The notes below the pieces were generated by a model. That model saw only the letters and a program-made list of their open reading frames with translations, had not been told where the DNA came from and searched no databases. Shown piece by piece: positions 36,743-46,835 of a stretch of DNA of 64,000 bases. Numbering within the stretch: position 1 is the stretch's first letter; every line of letters begins with the position of its first letter. A program made the position numbers and the translations under genes. Location of the stretch: contig NZ_FIZY01000032.1 in NCBI RefSeq assembly GCF_900060185.1, forward strand, positions 1 through 64,000, given 5' to 3'. The stretch comes from Grimontia marina (lineage in GTDB: Bacteria > Pseudomonadota > Gammaproteobacteria > Enterobacterales > Vibrionaceae).

Positions 36743-39595
36743 TTACACAGGCTCCATCCACTCTTCCCAAGCCGCTTTCACCGCGTCACGCTCTACTGTG
36801 AAGGCGTTGTCATCCACTTCCACAGAAGCATCAAGCAGATTCAGACGATGGATTTCATCGCGCATCACGACATAAGCATCTCGTAAAGTCAGTGCCTGCG
36901 GCGTGCTGAGAATGCCTGCTTGTGCCATATCTTCGAGGATGCGGACGTTATCACTCCATCGGGTCAATGCAGGTTCGTCATTAGCATTCGCCAGCACGAA
37001 GAATTGAGTCATAAACTCAATATCTGTAATCCCACCTGGGTCTTGCTTGATGTGGAATTTGCCCTTTTCTTTACTTCCAAGATGGTCACGCATTTTATGG
37101 CGCATCTCGACCACTTCCTTGCGAAGGGCATCTATGTCACGCGCTTTAGTCAGCACACGCTTCCGCAAATCCGCAAAACCCTTGGTCAGGAGTGCATCAC
37201 CATAAATCAGCCGGGTGCGCACCAGCGCCTGATGCTCCCATGTCCAGGCTTCTTCGTTCTGATATTCTTCGAACGAATCCAGTGTCGTCACCAGCATCCC
37301 TGATGCACCCGAGGGACGAAGGCGGGTATCAATTTCATACAACACACCGGACGCGGTGCGGGTAGAAAATAGATGGACGATACGCTGCGCCAGTCGCAGA
37401 TAGAACTGACGGCTGTCTATCTCTTTCGGGCCGTCTGTGTAGGTGTTATCCGGGCAATCGTGCACAAACACCACATCCAGGTCTGAGTTATAACCCAGCT
37501 CAATCCCCCCGACCTTGCCATAGCCGATCACCGCAAAGCCACGACCATCGCGGCCAGACAGGTGAGACGGCTGTCCGTACTTTTCAGTCATCTGATACCA
37601 GGCTTGATTCACCACCGCTTCCACGATGGCTTCAGAAAGATAGGTCAAGTGATCGCTCACCTTCATCACTGGCAACACATCAGCAATGTCAGCCGCAGCG
37701 ATACGGAGCAACTGGGTTTGCTTGAATTGGCGAATGTTTTCCATTTGCTGTTCCATATCCTCTTCCGGAATACGGGCGAGAAAATCAAACAGCTCGTTGC
37801 GGTATTGGTCGAGTGGCGTTGGATTGTAAAGGTGTTGCAGATCCAGAAGCTCATCCAGAAGGATCGGGTAATTTGCCAGTTGCTCTGCCACCATTGGGCT
37901 CGCGCTACAAAGGCGGACTAACTGGCTAATCGACCCATGGTGCTCATCGAGAAGTTCCAGATACGTTGTCCGTGTAGCGATTCGAACAAGCAATTTGAGC
38001 ACCCGCTCAAGCACAGCCATAGCATCTTTACGGCACACAATGTGGCTAAGCATCAATGGCATGAGTCGGTTCACCACTTCACGGCCACGAGGGCCTAAAG
38101 TGCGTTTAGCCAACTCTTCTTTGAATCGCAGCAGCGCTTTGGCCTGATCTTCGGCGCTTTGCGCCTGCATGTCAGTCAGGATCTTCTCCACCAAATCCGG
38201 ATCGCGGGCAGCATCCCAGATCTCACTGAACTCAGCGCCGATCTTCTCTTCTTCGTTTTCCTCTTCGTCGCCAATCAGGTTATCGAAGATGTCGTGTACA
38301 CCCTGCATATGGAAAGCAATTTTCTCACGCAGCGCGTCCCACTCCGTTTCACCCATGGCCACGGCAAGGCGCAACCTGTCACGATCGTTATCTGGCAAGG
38401 TTTGGGTTTGCTTATCGCCAATGGCTTGCAGCAAGTTCTCCACCCGGCGCAGGTAGCGGTATGATGCTTCGAGCGTGTCAGCTTCCTTCTCCGGCAGCAG
38501 CTCCAATTCGCGAATAGCCTTCAAGGTGATGAAAAGACCTCGTTTACGCAAAATCGGATCGCGACCGCCTCGGATAAGCTGGAAAGACTGGACGATAAAC
38601 TCGATTTCACGAATACCACCCGCCCCCAGTTTGATGTTGTCTGTCAGGCCACGGCGACGCACTTCACTGCGGATCATCGCTTTCATACGACGTAGAGACT
38701 GGATCGCACTGAAATCGATATATCGGCGGAATACGAAGGGACGCAGCATCTGACGGAGAGTCTGGTAACAGGCAAACTGCTCTTTCCCCATCACCCGCGC
38801 TTTGATCATCGCGTAACGTTCCCAGTCACGCCCCTGCTCCTGATAGTAATCTTCAAGCGCTGCGAAACTCATGACCAGTGGGCCACTATCGCCAAACGGG
38901 CGAAGGCGCATATCGACGCGGTAACAGAAGCCATCATAGGTTTGCTGATCCAACGCTTTGATCAAACGCTGACCGAGACGGGTGAAGAACTGAGCATTGG
39001 CAATGCTGCGGCGCGCACCTTGCGTTTCGCCGTTCTCGGGGTATGTGAAGATAAGGTCGATATCAGAAGAAAAATTCAGCTCGCCACCACCCAGCTTGCC
39101 CATGCCGAGGATCAACATTGGTTGCGCGTTTCCTTCTGCATCACATGGCGTTCCCCACTCATTGCAGCAGAAACGGTAAAGCCAGCTATAGGCTTCCATG
39201 ATCATGGCTTCTGCCAGTTTAGAGAGATGGGAGAGACCATCATCAAGGGAAATGATGTCGTTAAAGTCATGCCACGCCAGCCAAACCATTTCGCGCCGAC
39301 GGAAGCGACGAAGCTCACGCAACAGGCCATTTTCATCCTGCTGACCATCGAGATGCTCTTTCAGAAGCTTGCGGTATTGCGCAATACGAAGACCAGAGCC
39401 GAGATTATCCTTCAGCCAAGGAAGCAGGTTTTCGTCATGAAGCACCGATTCCTTGATGAAATCACTGAGTGCCAATGTGCGGGAAAGGGTATCCCTGTCA
39501 GCACCTTGCCATTGTTCGAAGTTCTCGGGCTGCTTTTCAGCCAAGGTGTCGATAGCGCGGTTTGCGCAAGCTTCCAGTTCCGTAGGGAGCGGCAT
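36743..39595 (-). CDS. glnE: Glutamine synthetase adenylyltransferase/deadenylylase
   Basis: GlnE adds or removes AMP on glutamine synthetase in response to PII and glutamine. The 950-residue length is typical. Two nucleotidyltransferase domains are visible, the N-terminal deadenylylase with GMGKLGGGELNFSSDIDLIF (about 170) and the C-terminal adenylylase with GYGKVGGIELGYNSDLDVVF (about 695), each followed by a helical domain. The N-terminal R-rich helices and FLIRGGRDPILR-type linker are intact. In E. coli glnE also lies beside hldE and ygiF. Confidence 0.96.
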   Translation of the reverse strand: MPLPTELEACANRAIDTLAEKQPENFEQWQGADRDTLSRTLALSDFIKESVLHDENLLPWLKDNLGSGLRIAQYRKLLKEHLDGQQDENGLLRELRRFRRREMVWLAWHDFNDIISLDDGLSHLSKLAEAMIMEAYSWLYRFCCNEWGTPCDAEGNAQPMLILGMGKLGGGELNFSSDIDLIFTYPENGETQGARRSIANAQFFTRLGQRLIKALDQQTYDGFCYRVDMRLRPFGDSGPLVMSFAALEDYYQEQGRDWERYAMIKARVMGKEQFACYQTLRQMLRPFVFRRYIDFSAIQSLRRMKAMIRSEVRRRGLTDNIKLGAGGIREIEFIVQSFQLIRGGRDPILRKRGLFITLKAIRELELLPEKEADTLEASYRYLRRVENLLQAIGDKQTQTLPDNDRDRLRLAVAMGETEWDALREKIAFHMQGVHDIFDNLIGDEEENEEEKIGAEFSEIWDAARDPDLVEKILTDMQAQSAEDQAKALLRFKEELAKRTLGPRGREVVNRLMPLMLSHIVCRKDAMAVLERVLKLLVRIATRTTYLELLDEHHGSISQLVRLCSASPMVAEQLANYPILLDELLDLQHLYNPTPLDQYRNELFDFLARIPEEDMEQQMENIRQFKQTQLLRIAAADIADVLPVMKVSDHLTYLSEAIVEAVVNQAWYQMTEKYGQPSHLSGRDGRGFAVIGYGKVGGIELGYNSDLDVVFVHDCPDNTYTDGPKEIDSRQFYLRLAQRIVHLFSTRTASGVLYEIDTRLRPSGASGMLVTTLDSFEEYQNEEAWTWEHQALVRTRLIYGDALLTKGFADLRKRVLTKARDIDALRKEVVEMRHKMRDHLGSKEKGKFHIKQDPGGITDIEFMTQFFVLANANDEPALTRWSDNVRILEDMAQAGILSTPQALTLRDAYVVMRDEIHRLNLLDASVEVDDNAFTVERDAVKAAWEEWMEPV

Positions 39596-39640
39596 CGGTA
39601 TTCTTTCCTTTGACCTTTCTAGTTATCCTTAAAATATCAT

Positions 39641-39671
39641 AAAAAAAGCCCACACAATCGGTGGGCTTCCT
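39641..39671 (-). terminator. Chemoreceptor gene terminator
   Basis: On the minus strand GAAGCCCAC / GTGGGCTT with a CGATTGT loop is followed by T7. Confidence 0.8.
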
Positions 39672-39687
39672 CATTCCTAAACGGAAA

Positions 39688-41286
39688 TCAAATCGCAAAC
39701 TCTTTGATTTTCAAATCCAGCTGTTCTGCATTGCCCTGCATACTTTCCGAGGTTTCCGCCAATTCAGTCACCACAGTGACCGATGCTTCCACCAGCTCAC
39801 GGACATTGGTCAGGTTTTGGTTCATCTCATCAGCTACTGAGGCTTGCTGCTCTGCCGCTGTAGCGATATGAAAGTTCATGTCGTTGATTTGGCAGATTTG
39901 ATCCACGATCAGGGTCAATTCTTCACCTGCTTTGCTCACAGACTCTACGCTTTCCACCGCTTCCACCACGCTTTGCTCCATCAGGCCAACCGCTTGCTGC
40001 GCGGAGGATTGAAGCTGGGTGATCATATCCTGAATTTCTACGGTGGCTTTTTGGGTGTTCTGTGCCAAGTTACGCACCTCATCTGCTACTACAGCAAAAC
40101 CCCGGCCCGCTTCACCGGCACGCGCAGCCTCAATCGCTGCATTAAGTGCCAACAGATTAGTTTGCTCAGAAATCCCCTGAATCGTCACCACCACAGAGCT
40201 GATCTTCTCAACGCGCTCTTCCACCTGATTCACCACGCTCGCAGACTCGCGGATATCATCAGACAGCTTATTAATGGTCGAAATGGTATTGCTGACGTAT
40301 TGCTGGCCGTTCGCCACCTGACCGCGGGAGGCTTCCGTCGCCTGGGAAGCTGCACGGGCGTGTCCCGCCACGTCTTGTACTGTCGAAGTCATTTCGCTCA
40401 TTGCCGACGCCAACTGGTCAATTTCACCGAACTGCTCTTTGGCAGACTCTCGGGTTTCATCCATGCTGATGCTCATCACTTCAGCCATTGAAGACAGTTC
40501 CTCAGAAGAGCTACGTTGGTTTTTGATTACGCCCGACAGTTGAATACGGCTTTTTTCCAGCTCACGCGCCAACTCGCCGAACTCATCTTTGCAGTCCATC
40601 ACCACTGGCACACTCAGATTCTTCTGAGCCATGTTACGCATACCGTCAATCAGGCAATTTATCTGGCGAAGCATCAGGTTAGAGCCGCCCAGTAGGATGA
40701 TCATAAAGGCAACAATCATAAGCGCGGTTTGCCATGCCATCTGCATCAGGTAAGCGTTATAGTATTGCTCAGCTGCAGAGTCTGGCTGGGAAGAGATAGA
40801 CAGCCAATCTGTGTTTCCTACCGGCACGGCAATGCCATGACGGCCTTCGTTGGCTAGGTGGTAAGTAAATTCGCCTTGAGTATTTCGAATCACTTCTGTC
40901 AGCATGCGGCCATTTTCAAGTGGCAGGTTCAAACCATCAAAATTACGGATGCTTGGGTGCGCCAGGACTTCACCGGTTTTACGGTTGGTGAAGTAGATGT
41001 ACTGGTTAATTCCGCTGGTCGCATTTTCACTGCTCACCACACGCTGAAGCAGCGCGGCTCCGTTTTCTTCTTTCAGAAGCTCTTTTGCCATTTCAGCGCT
41101 TCGCAATGCCAGACTATGGCTCTGTGCCTCGGTCACTTCACTGACAGAGTCACGGAACGTATTGGCGTCCCACAGCTGTTTTGTCACCAATAGCAAGGTA
41201 CTGAAAACCATTAAAAGAATGAGTTTGGGAACCAGTTTGATGTTGGCAACGGCCTTTTCCCAAGGCCTAAATATCATCTGTGACAT
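39688..41286 (-). CDS. Methyl-accepting chemotaxis protein with single Cache sensor
   Basis: The 532-residue protein has a first helix (about 17-37), a periplasmic sensor (about 38-182) with an sCache-like [23 protein letters not shown] region, a second helix (about 185-208), HAMP, and a long cytoplasmic signalling domain. The hairpin tip [37 protein letters not shown] is intact, so it should dock CheA/CheW. There is no C-terminal NWETF-type CheR/CheB tether (it ends KIKEFAI). The ligand is unknown. A single-gene unit inserted between glnE and the potassium channel, compared with E. coli. Confidence 0.92.
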   Translation of the reverse strand: MSQMIFRPWEKAVANIKLVPKLILLMVFSTLLLVTKQLWDANTFRDSVSEVTEAQSHSLALRSAEMAKELLKEENGAALLQRVVSSENATSGINQYIYFTNRKTGEVLAHPSIRNFDGLNLPLENGRMLTEVIRNTQGEFTYHLANEGRHGIAVPVGNTDWLSISSQPDSAAEQYYNAYLMQMAWQTALMIVAFMIILLGGSNLMLRQINCLIDGMRNMAQKNLSVPVVMDCKDEFGELARELEKSRIQLSGVIKNQRSSSEELSSMAEVMSISMDETRESAKEQFGEIDQLASAMSEMTSTVQDVAGHARAASQATEASRGQVANGQQYVSNTISTINKLSDDIRESASVVNQVEERVEKISSVVVTIQGISEQTNLLALNAAIEAARAGEAGRGFAVVADEVRNLAQNTQKATVEIQDMITQLQSSAQQAVGLMEQSVVEAVESVESVSKAGEELTLIVDQICQINDMNFHIATAAEQQASVADEMNQNLTNVRELVEASVTVVTELAETSESMQGNAEQLDLKIKEFAI

Positions 41287-41434
41287 TCTCGATGACTCCT
41301 TGATAGTTGCATCGCCTAAACTGCGATACAGTAGAGAGAAAGCAAGCGGAATAGGGTTAGGTATCTGTCGAGAGTAAACTTCGGTAGAAATGCTGAGCCC
41401 TAAAGAACTAACGGCAGCACAGGTTGTTTATTGA

Positions 41435-42220
41435 GTGATGAGCGAGACTGAAACGAAAGACTTAGATCTGAATCCGATGGGATTGTTGAGTCTGTTACTT
41501 TCCTTTGTCTCACTTTGTGTAGTCACTACCATTTTATTGCTGCCTAAAAGCGACCCTCTTTATACCTTATTGCTAGGCATCGATACGCTGATTTGTCTGA
41601 TATTTTTGCTACAAATCGCCCTGAATCTTCTCAAAAGTGATAATAAAGTCACTTATTTAAAAACGCATTGGATAGATATCCTCGCCAGCATCCCTGTGGT
41701 TGAAGCATTACGTTTCGCCCGCATTTTTCAGATCTTCCGAGTCATCCGCCTTATTCAGCAAAGCCAGTCGCTGCTCACCTACATGAGCGAAAACCGAAAC
41801 GAAACCACCATGGCGACCATTCTGCTGTTACTAACGGTTTTGGTTTCAACTGGTTCTGCCGCAGTCTTTGCACTCGAAAGCCCTTCAGACGAGGCCAACA
41901 TCACAAGCCTGACTGATGCTATTTGGTGGGTGTTTGTCACCATTTCCACCGTGGGTTATGGCGATTACTACCCTGTGACGCCGGCAGGACGCGCTGTCGC
42001 GGTAATAGTGATCATGTGTGGTGTCGGTATTTTTGGTGCCATTACCGGCCTTGTGACTTCCTATGTCACCAAGCCAGAGAAGAAAGCGCAGGAAAGAGAA
42101 GAACGCCGCCGCGAAGCGCTGGAACTGATTCTCACGCAGCAAACCGAAATATTGGAACGTATTACGGCAATTGAAGCCAAGCTGGAGAACAAACCACCTC
42201 CGCAGCAAGCAAAAAAATAG
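41435..42220 (+). CDS. Voltage-gated-type potassium channel
   Basis: The 261-residue protein resembles a six-helix Kv-type subunit. S1 and S2 lie near 15-62, S4 carries regularly spaced Arg residues (RFARIFQIFRVIRLIQQ, about 93-109), and the pore has the selectivity filter TVGYGD (about 172-177), diagnostic for K+ channels. S6 (AVAVIVIMCGVGIFGAITGLV) is followed by a charged cytoplasmic coiled coil with a Glu-rich tail. Physiological role unknown. The gene stands alone, convergent with ygiF. Confidence 0.92.
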   Translation: MMSETETKDLDLNPMGLLSLLLSFVSLCVVTTILLLPKSDPLYTLLLGIDTLICLIFLLQIALNLLKSDNKVTYLKTHWIDILASIPVVEALRFARIFQIFRVIRLIQQSQSLLTYMSENRNETTMATILLLLTVLVSTGSAAVFALESPSDEANITSLTDAIWWVFVTISTVGYGDYYPVTPAGRAVAVIVIMCGVGIFGAITGLVTSYVTKPEKKAQEREERRREALELILTQQTEILERITAIEAKLENKPPPQQAKK

Positions 42221-42241
42221 CGCCGTCAGGCGCTATTTTTC
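42213..42241. terminator. Bidirectional terminator (K+ channel / ygiF)
   Basis: AAATAGCGCC / GGCGCTATTT with a GTCA loop and A/T tracts on both sides. It begins inside the last codons of the channel gene. Confidence 0.82.
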
Positions 42242-42253
42242 GATATTCAGAAT

Positions 42254-43780
42254 TTAGATATCCCAGTAGGGATCCAGCGTTAGGCCAATCTGACGCGATT
42301 GCATCATGGCATGCAGCAAAGATTCTTCTTTGCGGCTCAGCCATTTCTCGATTTGCGCGCGATCTTCTTCTTCCAAATCTTCATCATCTGCCAGCTTTCT
42401 CACTGGCTCAAGCAGTTGAAAATCCTCAATACCCTGCAACAAATCCAGCCAAGGAAGGCGGAAGGTTTCACGTTCTTCACTGTCATAAAGGGCAGCAACA
42501 CAACATCCTGACATCAGGTTCCGAGTCAGGCGCGGCTGTTGATCCAGATATGCAAATCGATCAAGCTCATTCCCTTCCGCAAAAACAGTCAACAGTTCAT
42601 CCCAGGACTGCGCCAGTGAACGATTCGCAAACTGACGGATAGGTTCACCCAATTTCTCGCGAGCTTTGTCATCAAGGAAAGGTTGCCAACCACGGGTGAG
42701 GATCCAGCGGCTCAAATCAAGTAGCAGGTTGCAATAACGGCTTGAGTGAAGGAGTTCCAGCACTTCAGCACGCTCTGGCAATTCATCATATCGGTCAGAG
42801 AGCTTTGCCATCAGTGGCTTTTGCGCATTCAGTTTACGCAGGAAGTGACCTTTATCGTCAAGCAGGCGCTCAATGGCACGGCCTTCATAAACCCAATCCA
42901 GCTCCCCTTCCAGCCATTGCAGCTCCTGACGAAGCAGCGCACTGGCGCGACGCGGAATCAAACCACCATAAAGCACCAAAGCCTGACGGATCAGCGACAC
43001 CGCATTACACATCTCGAAGATGGCTTCCTGCTCTGGGCGCTCCACATAGACCTGCTCGTGGTAGTGCCAATGATCGAGCGCATGCTCGAGTGCTTTCACA
43101 AACGACTGATCTACCGACATCTGGCCGTTAACACCAACCATGGTCAGCGGTTTCACCGGATCGCCTTCATAGCCAGTCGCCAGGCGATATCCGCGCGCTG
43201 CTTTACTCAGGTTGCCCAAACGCAGTCCACCGTTTTCTGCCAGCTCTCGCGCCAGCACAAACAAGGCATCCGTCTGACCAGACTTCAGCTCAAGCTCAAC
43301 TTCGCAAATCGGGTCGTAACCGCCGTCCTCAGTCGTGACTTCGCCGCTGTCATAAGCCAGCTCCACTTGACTACCGTCAGGCATCGCAAGCAGCCACTGC
43401 TGGCGCTCAAAATCTGTAGAGAACAAAGGATTCAGGTTGGCACTGAGTGCTTCGATGTCTAAGCCTTCTGGCCAAGCATCAGCAGGGATCAGTGAGAGAT
43501 CAGGAACCGGAGAGTCCAGTTCTGCATTGTATTCCGGACGCTGGTGAAGTCCTGCAACAACGCGGCCTGCGGTTTTCAGTGTTTGCACGAACACATCGTC
43601 ATACCGTCTGACACGAAGCCCTATATCATGGCTTCGTAGCAGGTAATCCGGGGTGTCGTAGTAGATATTACCGAGGTCTCGCTGGCGTTGCTGCAATACC
43701 TTTAAATCAGTAATTTTGTCCCGAATTTGGCGTGAAAAATCGCTTGAGACAAAAAACTTTAACTCTATCTCAGTTTCCAT
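42254..43780 (-). CDS. ygiF: Inorganic triphosphatase, CYTH-CHAD protein (YgiF)
   Basis: YgiF hydrolyses inorganic tripolyphosphate. The start is taken at 43780 (METEIELKF), matching E. coli; TTG and ATG codons lie just upstream in frame. The 508 residues comprise an N-terminal CYTH domain with the ExExK signature (E4-K8), then RVRRYDD, and Glu pairs such as CEVELELKSG (about 155-164). A C-terminal CHAD domain (about 225-500) is rich in conserved His and Arg. It is divergent from the phosphate-transport pair, so a phosphate theme links the neighbours. Confidence 0.92.
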   Translation of the reverse strand: METEIELKFFVSSDFSRQIRDKITDLKVLQQRQRDLGNIYYDTPDYLLRSHDIGLRVRRYDDVFVQTLKTAGRVVAGLHQRPEYNAELDSPVPDLSLIPADAWPEGLDIEALSANLNPLFSTDFERQQWLLAMPDGSQVELAYDSGEVTTEDGGYDPICEVELELKSGQTDALFVLARELAENGGLRLGNLSKAARGYRLATGYEGDPVKPLTMVGVNGQMSVDQSFVKALEHALDHWHYHEQVYVERPEQEAIFEMCNAVSLIRQALVLYGGLIPRRASALLRQELQWLEGELDWVYEGRAIERLLDDKGHFLRKLNAQKPLMAKLSDRYDELPERAEVLELLHSSRYCNLLLDLSRWILTRGWQPFLDDKAREKLGEPIRQFANRSLAQSWDELLTVFAEGNELDRFAYLDQQPRLTRNLMSGCCVAALYDSEERETFRLPWLDLLQGIEDFQLLEPVRKLADDEDLEEEDRAQIEKWLSRKEESLLHAMMQSRQIGLTLDPYWDI

Positions 43781-43870
43781 AAAGGTACCCATAACCAATA
43801 GCAGAACAAGGATATGGGTAATCGCCTAAGCGAGCAAGAGACTTTCATTGATCTGAAACGGTATCAATAC

Positions 43871-43892
43871 AAATGTGATTACGATAACATTC
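43871..43892 (+). promoter_or_regulatory. CRP-like site between ygiF and pit operon
   Basis: The 22-bp site starts AAATGTGATT and ends AACATTC. The left half AAATGTGA is perfect, and the right half TAACATTC matches TCACATTT at six of eight positions. It lies 115 bp before the DUF47 gene and about 90 bp from ygiF. Motif evidence only. Confidence 0.5.
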
Positions 43893-44006
43893 GCCGCCTA
43901 AATAACCATCGCGTCACCAAAAAGCCAGACTCCTGAAATATTCAGATGGTTTTAGGTGTAATATTTAGCCTGATCCTTTGGACAGGTCTTTTAGGTAGAT
44001 ACGGCT

Positions 44007-44687
44007 ATGCCTGTAAATACAATTGTTGGGCTGTTCGCAAAGAGCCCTCTAAAACCTTTGCAACGCCACGTGAGCCGCGTAAACGACTGCTGCTCGCTGT
44101 TAGTCCCTTTCTTCGAAGCCTGTGAGAAGGGCGATTGGGAACGTGCAGAGCAACTGCGCCATGAGATTTCCACGATTGAGAAAGAAGCTGATGCACTCAA
44201 GCGTGAAATCCGCCTCAAATTGCCTCGCGGTCTGTTCCTTCCGGTAGACCGCACTGACATGCTCGACCTGCTTATCCAACAGGACAAGCTTGCAAACCTC
44301 GCCAAAGATATTGCCGGCCGCGTGATTGGTCGACAACTCCAAGTCCCTTCCTTGCTCTACCCCGACTTCGTTGCTTACGTACAACGCTGTCTGGATGCTG
44401 CCGAACAGGCACGTCGCGTTATCAGTGAATTGGATGAACTGCTGGAAACTGGCTTTAAGGGACGTGAAGTCACTCTGGTCGAAGAAATGATCCACCAGTT
44501 GGATACCATTGAGGGCGATACTGACTCAATGCAAATCAAGCTTCGCCAGCAATTGATGTCAATCGAGAGTGAATACAACCCGGTTGATGTGATGTTCCTT
44601 TACAAGATTCTTGAATGGGTCGGCGCTATCGCTGATCAGGCACAACGTGTTGGCTCGCGTCTTGAGCTGATGCTGTCGCGCTCGTAA
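44007..44687 (+). CDS. DUF47 / TIGR00153 PhoU-like phosphate-transport accessory protein
   Basis: The 226-residue, all-helical cytoplasmic protein belongs to the DUF47 family, which resembles PhoU and is found next to pit genes. Family patterns visible: GLFAKSPLKPLQRHV at the N terminus, EKEADALKREIRLKLPRGLFLPVDRTDMLDLL (about 58-90) and DVMFLYKILEWVGAIADQAQRVGSRLELML at the end. It probably modulates the Pit transporter encoded 35 bp downstream, likely in one operon. Confidence 0.92.
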   Translation: MPVNTIVGLFAKSPLKPLQRHVSRVNDCCSLLVPFFEACEKGDWERAEQLRHEISTIEKEADALKREIRLKLPRGLFLPVDRTDMLDLLIQQDKLANLAKDIAGRVIGRQLQVPSLLYPDFVAYVQRCLDAAEQARRVISELDELLETGFKGREVTLVEEMIHQLDTIEGDTDSMQIKLRQQLMSIESEYNPVDVMFLYKILEWVGAIADQAQRVGSRLELMLSRS

Positions 44688-44722
44688 CGCGCCATTCATC
44701 TAAGAGATAACAAGGTAATACA

Positions 44723-45988
44723 ATGGAAATCCTAGCGAATTACGGCACCATTATTATTTTGGTGGCCGCAGTCTTTGGTTTCATGATGGCTATCGGTATC
44801 GGTGCAAACGACGTTGCCAACGCCATGGGAACGTCAGTGGGCTCTAAAGCACTGACCGTTAAACAAGCCATCATCATTGCGATGATATTTGAATTCGCCG
44901 GCGCTTATCTTGCTGGTGGCGAGGTGACAGACACCATCCGAAAAGGGGTGATTGAAACGTCGCTTTACGCCTCCCAACCTGAAGTGCTGGTTTACGGCAT
45001 GATGTCAGCTCTGCTCGCGGCGGGCACCTGGCTGCTGGTTGCGTCCTACATGGGCTGGCCAGTTTCCACCACTCACTCCATTATTGGTGCCATCATTGGT
45101 TTCGCCTGTGTCTCTGTCGGCACCGAGGCTGTTGATTGGAGTTCCGTGCAAGGCATCGTAGGTAGCTGGCTTGTCACGCCTCTAATTTCCGGTGTGTTCG
45201 CCTATGCCATTTTTGTCAGCGCGCAGCGCCTGATCTTTGATACCGACAAACCTCTTATCAACGCCAAACGTTTCGTTCCGGTATACATGTTCCTGACCGC
45301 GATGATTATCGCCATGGTAACGATTAAGAAAGGTCTTAAGCACGTTGGTCTGCATCTTTCTACCGGCGAAGCAGTGATGGTATCTATAGCGGTTTCTTCT
45401 CTGATCATGATGTTCGGGTACGTCTACATCAGCCGTAAATACAAAGATGACACAGCAAGCGCAAATGGCTATCAAGGTGTTGAGCGCGTGTTCAGCCTGT
45501 TGATGGTCGTAACCGCCTGTGCGATGGCATTCGCACACGGTTCCAACGACGTAGCAAACGCGATTGGTCCACTGTCGGCTATCGTTTCTACCGTTGAACA
45601 CATGGGCCAAATCACCGAGAAGAGCACAATTGCATGGTGGATTCTACCGCTGGGTGGTATCGGTATCGTGGTGGGTCTGGCAACACTGGGTCACAAGGTG
45701 ATGGCGACCGTAGGTTCAGGTATTACTGAACTGACACCAAGCCGAGGCTTCGCTGCACAGCTGGCAACCGCATCAACGGTTGTTCTGGCATCTGGTACGG
45801 GCCTGCCTATCTCTACCACGCAAACGCTGGTCGGTGCGGTGTTAGGTGTTGGTTTTGCCCGTGGTATCGGTGCACTGAATCTGGGTGTCGTGCGTAATAT
45901 CGTGGCGTCCTGGGTCGTCACCCTGCCAGCCGGTGCGCTGCTTGCGGTGATTTTCTTCTACGTCATGCAGGCTGCATTCGGCGTATAA
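44723..45988 (+). CDS. pitA: Low-affinity inorganic phosphate transporter, PiT family
   Basis: The 421-residue inner-membrane protein has about ten helices and the two inverted PiT signatures, GANDVANAMGTSVGSKAL (about 28-45) and GSNDVANAIGPLSAI (about 273-287). PiT proteins carry metal-phosphate with protons. It forms an operon with the DUF47 gene upstream. The symbol pitA is by family; the specific paralogue cannot be told. Confidence 0.94.
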   Translation: MEILANYGTIIILVAAVFGFMMAIGIGANDVANAMGTSVGSKALTVKQAIIIAMIFEFAGAYLAGGEVTDTIRKGVIETSLYASQPEVLVYGMMSALLAAGTWLLVASYMGWPVSTTHSIIGAIIGFACVSVGTEAVDWSSVQGIVGSWLVTPLISGVFAYAIFVSAQRLIFDTDKPLINAKRFVPVYMFLTAMIIAMVTIKKGLKHVGLHLSTGEAVMVSIAVSSLIMMFGYVYISRKYKDDTASANGYQGVERVFSLLMVVTACAMAFAHGSNDVANAIGPLSAIVSTVEHMGQITEKSTIAWWILPLGGIGIVVGLATLGHKVMATVGSGITELTPSRGFAAQLATASTVVLASGTGLPISTTQTLVGAVLGVGFARGIGALNLGVVRNIVASWVVTLPAGALLAVIFFYVMQAAFGV

Positions 45989-46046
45989 GACAAACTAAGA
46001 AAGGCATTTCAGTCACGTTTTTGTGCAGTGATGTCAGTCTTCGGTC

Positions 46047-46077
46047 AAAAAAGGGAGGTAATGCCTCCCTTTTGTTG
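46047..46077 (+). terminator. pit operon terminator
   Basis: AAAAGGGAGG / GCCTCCCTTTT with a TAAT-type loop, about 60 nt after the stop codon. Confidence 0.8.
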
Positions 46078-46147
46078 TACCTGAACCCCAAAATTTTTTA
46101 GTATTTGGCACAAACAGATACTCACGACCAAAACAAAGGAATACTCC

Positions 46148-46762
46148 GTGAAGCAACTTTTCTCTGCCCTGGCTGTACTTATGATGCTGGCGGTCCCTGC
46201 TGCACATGCGAAGGACAACTACATCTCAGATGAGCTTTTCACTTACATGCATTCTGGCCCGGGCACCCAGTTCCGCATTGTCGGCAGTGTAGACGCGGGT
46301 ACCAAGGTAACAGTTGTGGACACTAACCGTAACGCTGGCTACACCCAAGTTATCGATGATCGTGGTCGTAAAGGCTGGGTTGAGACCAAGTATGTTTCTA
46401 ACCAACCAGGCCTGAAAGTTCGTGTACCTGCATTGGAAGAAGAACTGAAGCAGGTAAAAGAAGCACTGTCGAGTGCACAAGGCGACGCGGAAGCAAAAAC
46501 CAAAGGCCTGATTGAGTCGCTGGATCAGCGTAACTCACAGGTAAAAGAGCTTGAGCGACACACCAGCGAGCTGAATCAACAACTGATCGACGCGCAAACC
46601 GAAATCCGCGAACTGCGCGCACGTATCGACACTCAGAAAGATGATTTACTGATGCGCTACTTCGCTTATGGTGGCATGGTTGCCGGCGGTGGTCTGCTGT
46701 TTGGCCTAATCCTTCCGCACCTGATCCCACGCCGTAAAAAGCGTAATAACGGCTGGGCGTAA
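46148..46762 (+). CDS. ygiM: TIGR04211 SH3-domain membrane protein (YgiM)
   Basis: The 204-residue protein starts with GTG and a signal sequence (cleavage near AHA-KD, residue 22). A bacterial SH3 domain follows (about 25-90, with FTYMHSGPGTQFRIVGSV and KGWVETKYV), then a coiled coil (about 95-170), and a C-terminal membrane helix (GGMVAGGGLLFGLILPHLI) with a basic end. YgiM's function is unknown; it is found upstream of cca in E. coli, and here only the GspAB gene intervenes. Confidence 0.92.
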   Translation: MKQLFSALAVLMMLAVPAAHAKDNYISDELFTYMHSGPGTQFRIVGSVDAGTKVTVVDTNRNAGYTQVIDDRGRKGWVETKYVSNQPGLKVRVPALEEELKQVKEALSSAQGDAEAKTKGLIESLDQRNSQVKELERHTSELNQQLIDAQTEIRELRARIDTQKDDLLMRYFAYGGMVAGGGLLFGLILPHLIPRRKKRNNGWA

Positions 46763-46785
46763 GAAATAAATAATCGAACGAAAAC

Positions 46786-46818
46786 AAAAAAGCCGCGGAA
46801 GCGGCTTTTTTGTTTTCA
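46786..46818. terminator. Bidirectional terminator (ygiM / gspAB)
   Basis: AAAAAAGCCGC / GCGGCTTTTTT with a GGAA tetraloop between convergent genes. Confidence 0.87.
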
Positions 46819-46835
46819 GAATACAGAGCCTTGGG

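Noticed and set aside
38942-39613. 223-codon plus-strand frame inside glnE
   Set aside because: Antisense to glnE and without ribosome binding site or family pattern.
42746-43462. 238-codon plus-strand frame inside ygiF
   Set aside because: Antisense shadow of the CYTH-CHAD gene; composition is not protein-like.
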